DNA of 6,870 nucleotides from assembly GCA_002372015.1 (NCBI GenBank), contig DFIA01000084.1, forward strand, positions 1-6,870, read 5' to 3'. Below are positions 6,534 to 6,870 of the stretch, one piece after another. The notes beneath the pieces were generated by a model. It was not told the origin of the DNA, ran no database searches, and saw nothing but the letters and a program-made list of their open reading frames with translations. The stretch is from Bacteroidales bacterium UBA3709 (lineage in GTDB: Bacteria; Bacteroidota; Bacteroidia; Bacteroidales; UBA932). The position numbers were made by a program, and so were the translations under genes. Position 1 is the first letter of the stretch. Every line of letters starts with the position of its first letter.

Positions 6534-6870
6534 CTACAAGTTGTCTTGAGCATACCAGGCAGCGCAACTCTTTTCAGTTTCCCAAAGTTTTATGCTATGC
6601 AGATAAACATTTTTTGGTAAAAGTTTAGAGAGAAGCTCCGCAAAATGAATTGCCATCATTTCGCTTGTAGGCTGAAAATCAACAAGAACCACATTGCCAT
6701 AAGCATTGCTGATTTCTTCCGACAGAGAAGCTCCGCGGCGCATTACCAAAGCGTGATCGAACTTTTCTATTATATGGTTGGACACAATTCTCTTCAAATC
6801 TGTAAAATCTATTACCATTCCGTTTTTGGGCGAATCTGGTTCGGATATAGGATTCCCTATAACAGTAACA
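6534..6870 (-). CDS. queD: QueD-like 6-carboxytetrahydropterin synthase, 5' end cut by window edge
   Basis: QueD converts 7,8-dihydroneopterin triphosphate to 6-carboxytetrahydropterin, the second step towards preQ0 and queuosine. The last 111 residues are visible and the frame is open to the window edge. It reads through MVIDFTDLK, a hallmark of the PTPS/QueD fold, with an in-frame VTVIGNP strand before it, so the ATG at 6818 is internal and not the start. Further family features are FDHALV (Asp-His of the catalytic triad, visible residues 38-39), QPTSE (66-70) and LWETEKSCAAWY (95-106, with the conserved pterin-anchoring Glu). The catalytic Cys and the zinc-binding His residues would lie in the N-terminal part outside the window. 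The family normally has about 120-150 residues, so a few dozen are missing. A 6-pyruvoyltetrahydropterin synthase or PTPS-III (folate pathway) cannot be excluded without the N-terminal motif. polA starts 12 nt after its TAG. Confidence 0.87.
   Translation of the reverse strand, partial: VTVIGNPISEPDSPKNGMVIDFTDLKRIVSNHIIEKFDHALVMRRGASLSEEISNAYGNVVLVDFQPTSEMMAIHFAELLSKLLPKNVYLHSIKLWETEKSCAAWYAQDNL

Noticed and set aside
6534..6818. A complete 94-residue protein starting at the ATG at 6818
   Set aside because: The frame stays open to the window edge and the residues before that ATG match the QueD strand preceding MVIDFTDLK, so the Met is internal.

Overview
The window looks like a chromosomal housekeeping segment from a member of the Bacteroidetes, possibly Bacteroidales-like. 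It is AT-rich. Gene starts lack obvious Shine-Dalgarno sequences, and the two best promoter candidates carry the Bacteroidetes -7 motif TAnnTTTG. A stand-alone membrane-anchored PASTA protein beside an RluD-type pseudouridine synthase also fits this phylum. The exact lineage cannot be fixed from this window. Every supported gene is on the minus strand, so transcription runs from high to low coordinates.

Right part (6870 to 2342), in transcription order: the 3' part of a queD-like gene, a complete polA, an ECF-type sigma-70 factor, and rsmG. These are packed like one operon. There are 12 nt between queD and polA, polA and the sigma gene overlap, and the sigma stop codon touches the rsmG ATG in the same frame. 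The products are unrelated in pathway: a pterin/7-deazaguanine enzyme, DNA repair and Okazaki fragment processing, transcription initiation, and 16S rRNA m7G527 methylation. This resembles a growth-related housekeeping cluster more than a dedicated system. No promoter for it is visible, so it probably lies beyond the right edge.

Middle part (about 2341 to 2021): rpmH, the short ribosomal protein L34 gene. It has its own promoter with -33 and -7 elements and a strong intrinsic terminator downstream, so it forms an insulated single-gene unit.

Left part (about 1995 to 1): a second promoter candidate sits just after that terminator. It would drive a membrane-anchored protein with three PASTA domains and then rluD, which runs off the left edge. 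The promoter and terminator positions indicate that the PASTA gene starts at 1959, not at the more upstream ATG at 2028.

I see no mobile element, CRISPR array, tRNA or rRNA gene, or defence system, and no convincing undescribed system. The points most worth a second look are inside ordinary genes. The DNA polymerase I proofreading domain has lost its recognisable metal-binding residues. Its linker carries a four-unit 15-bp tandem repeat. RsmG has an apparent insertion before its SAM-binding motif. The sigma gene and rsmG are separated by a single in-frame stop codon just after a run of nine A.
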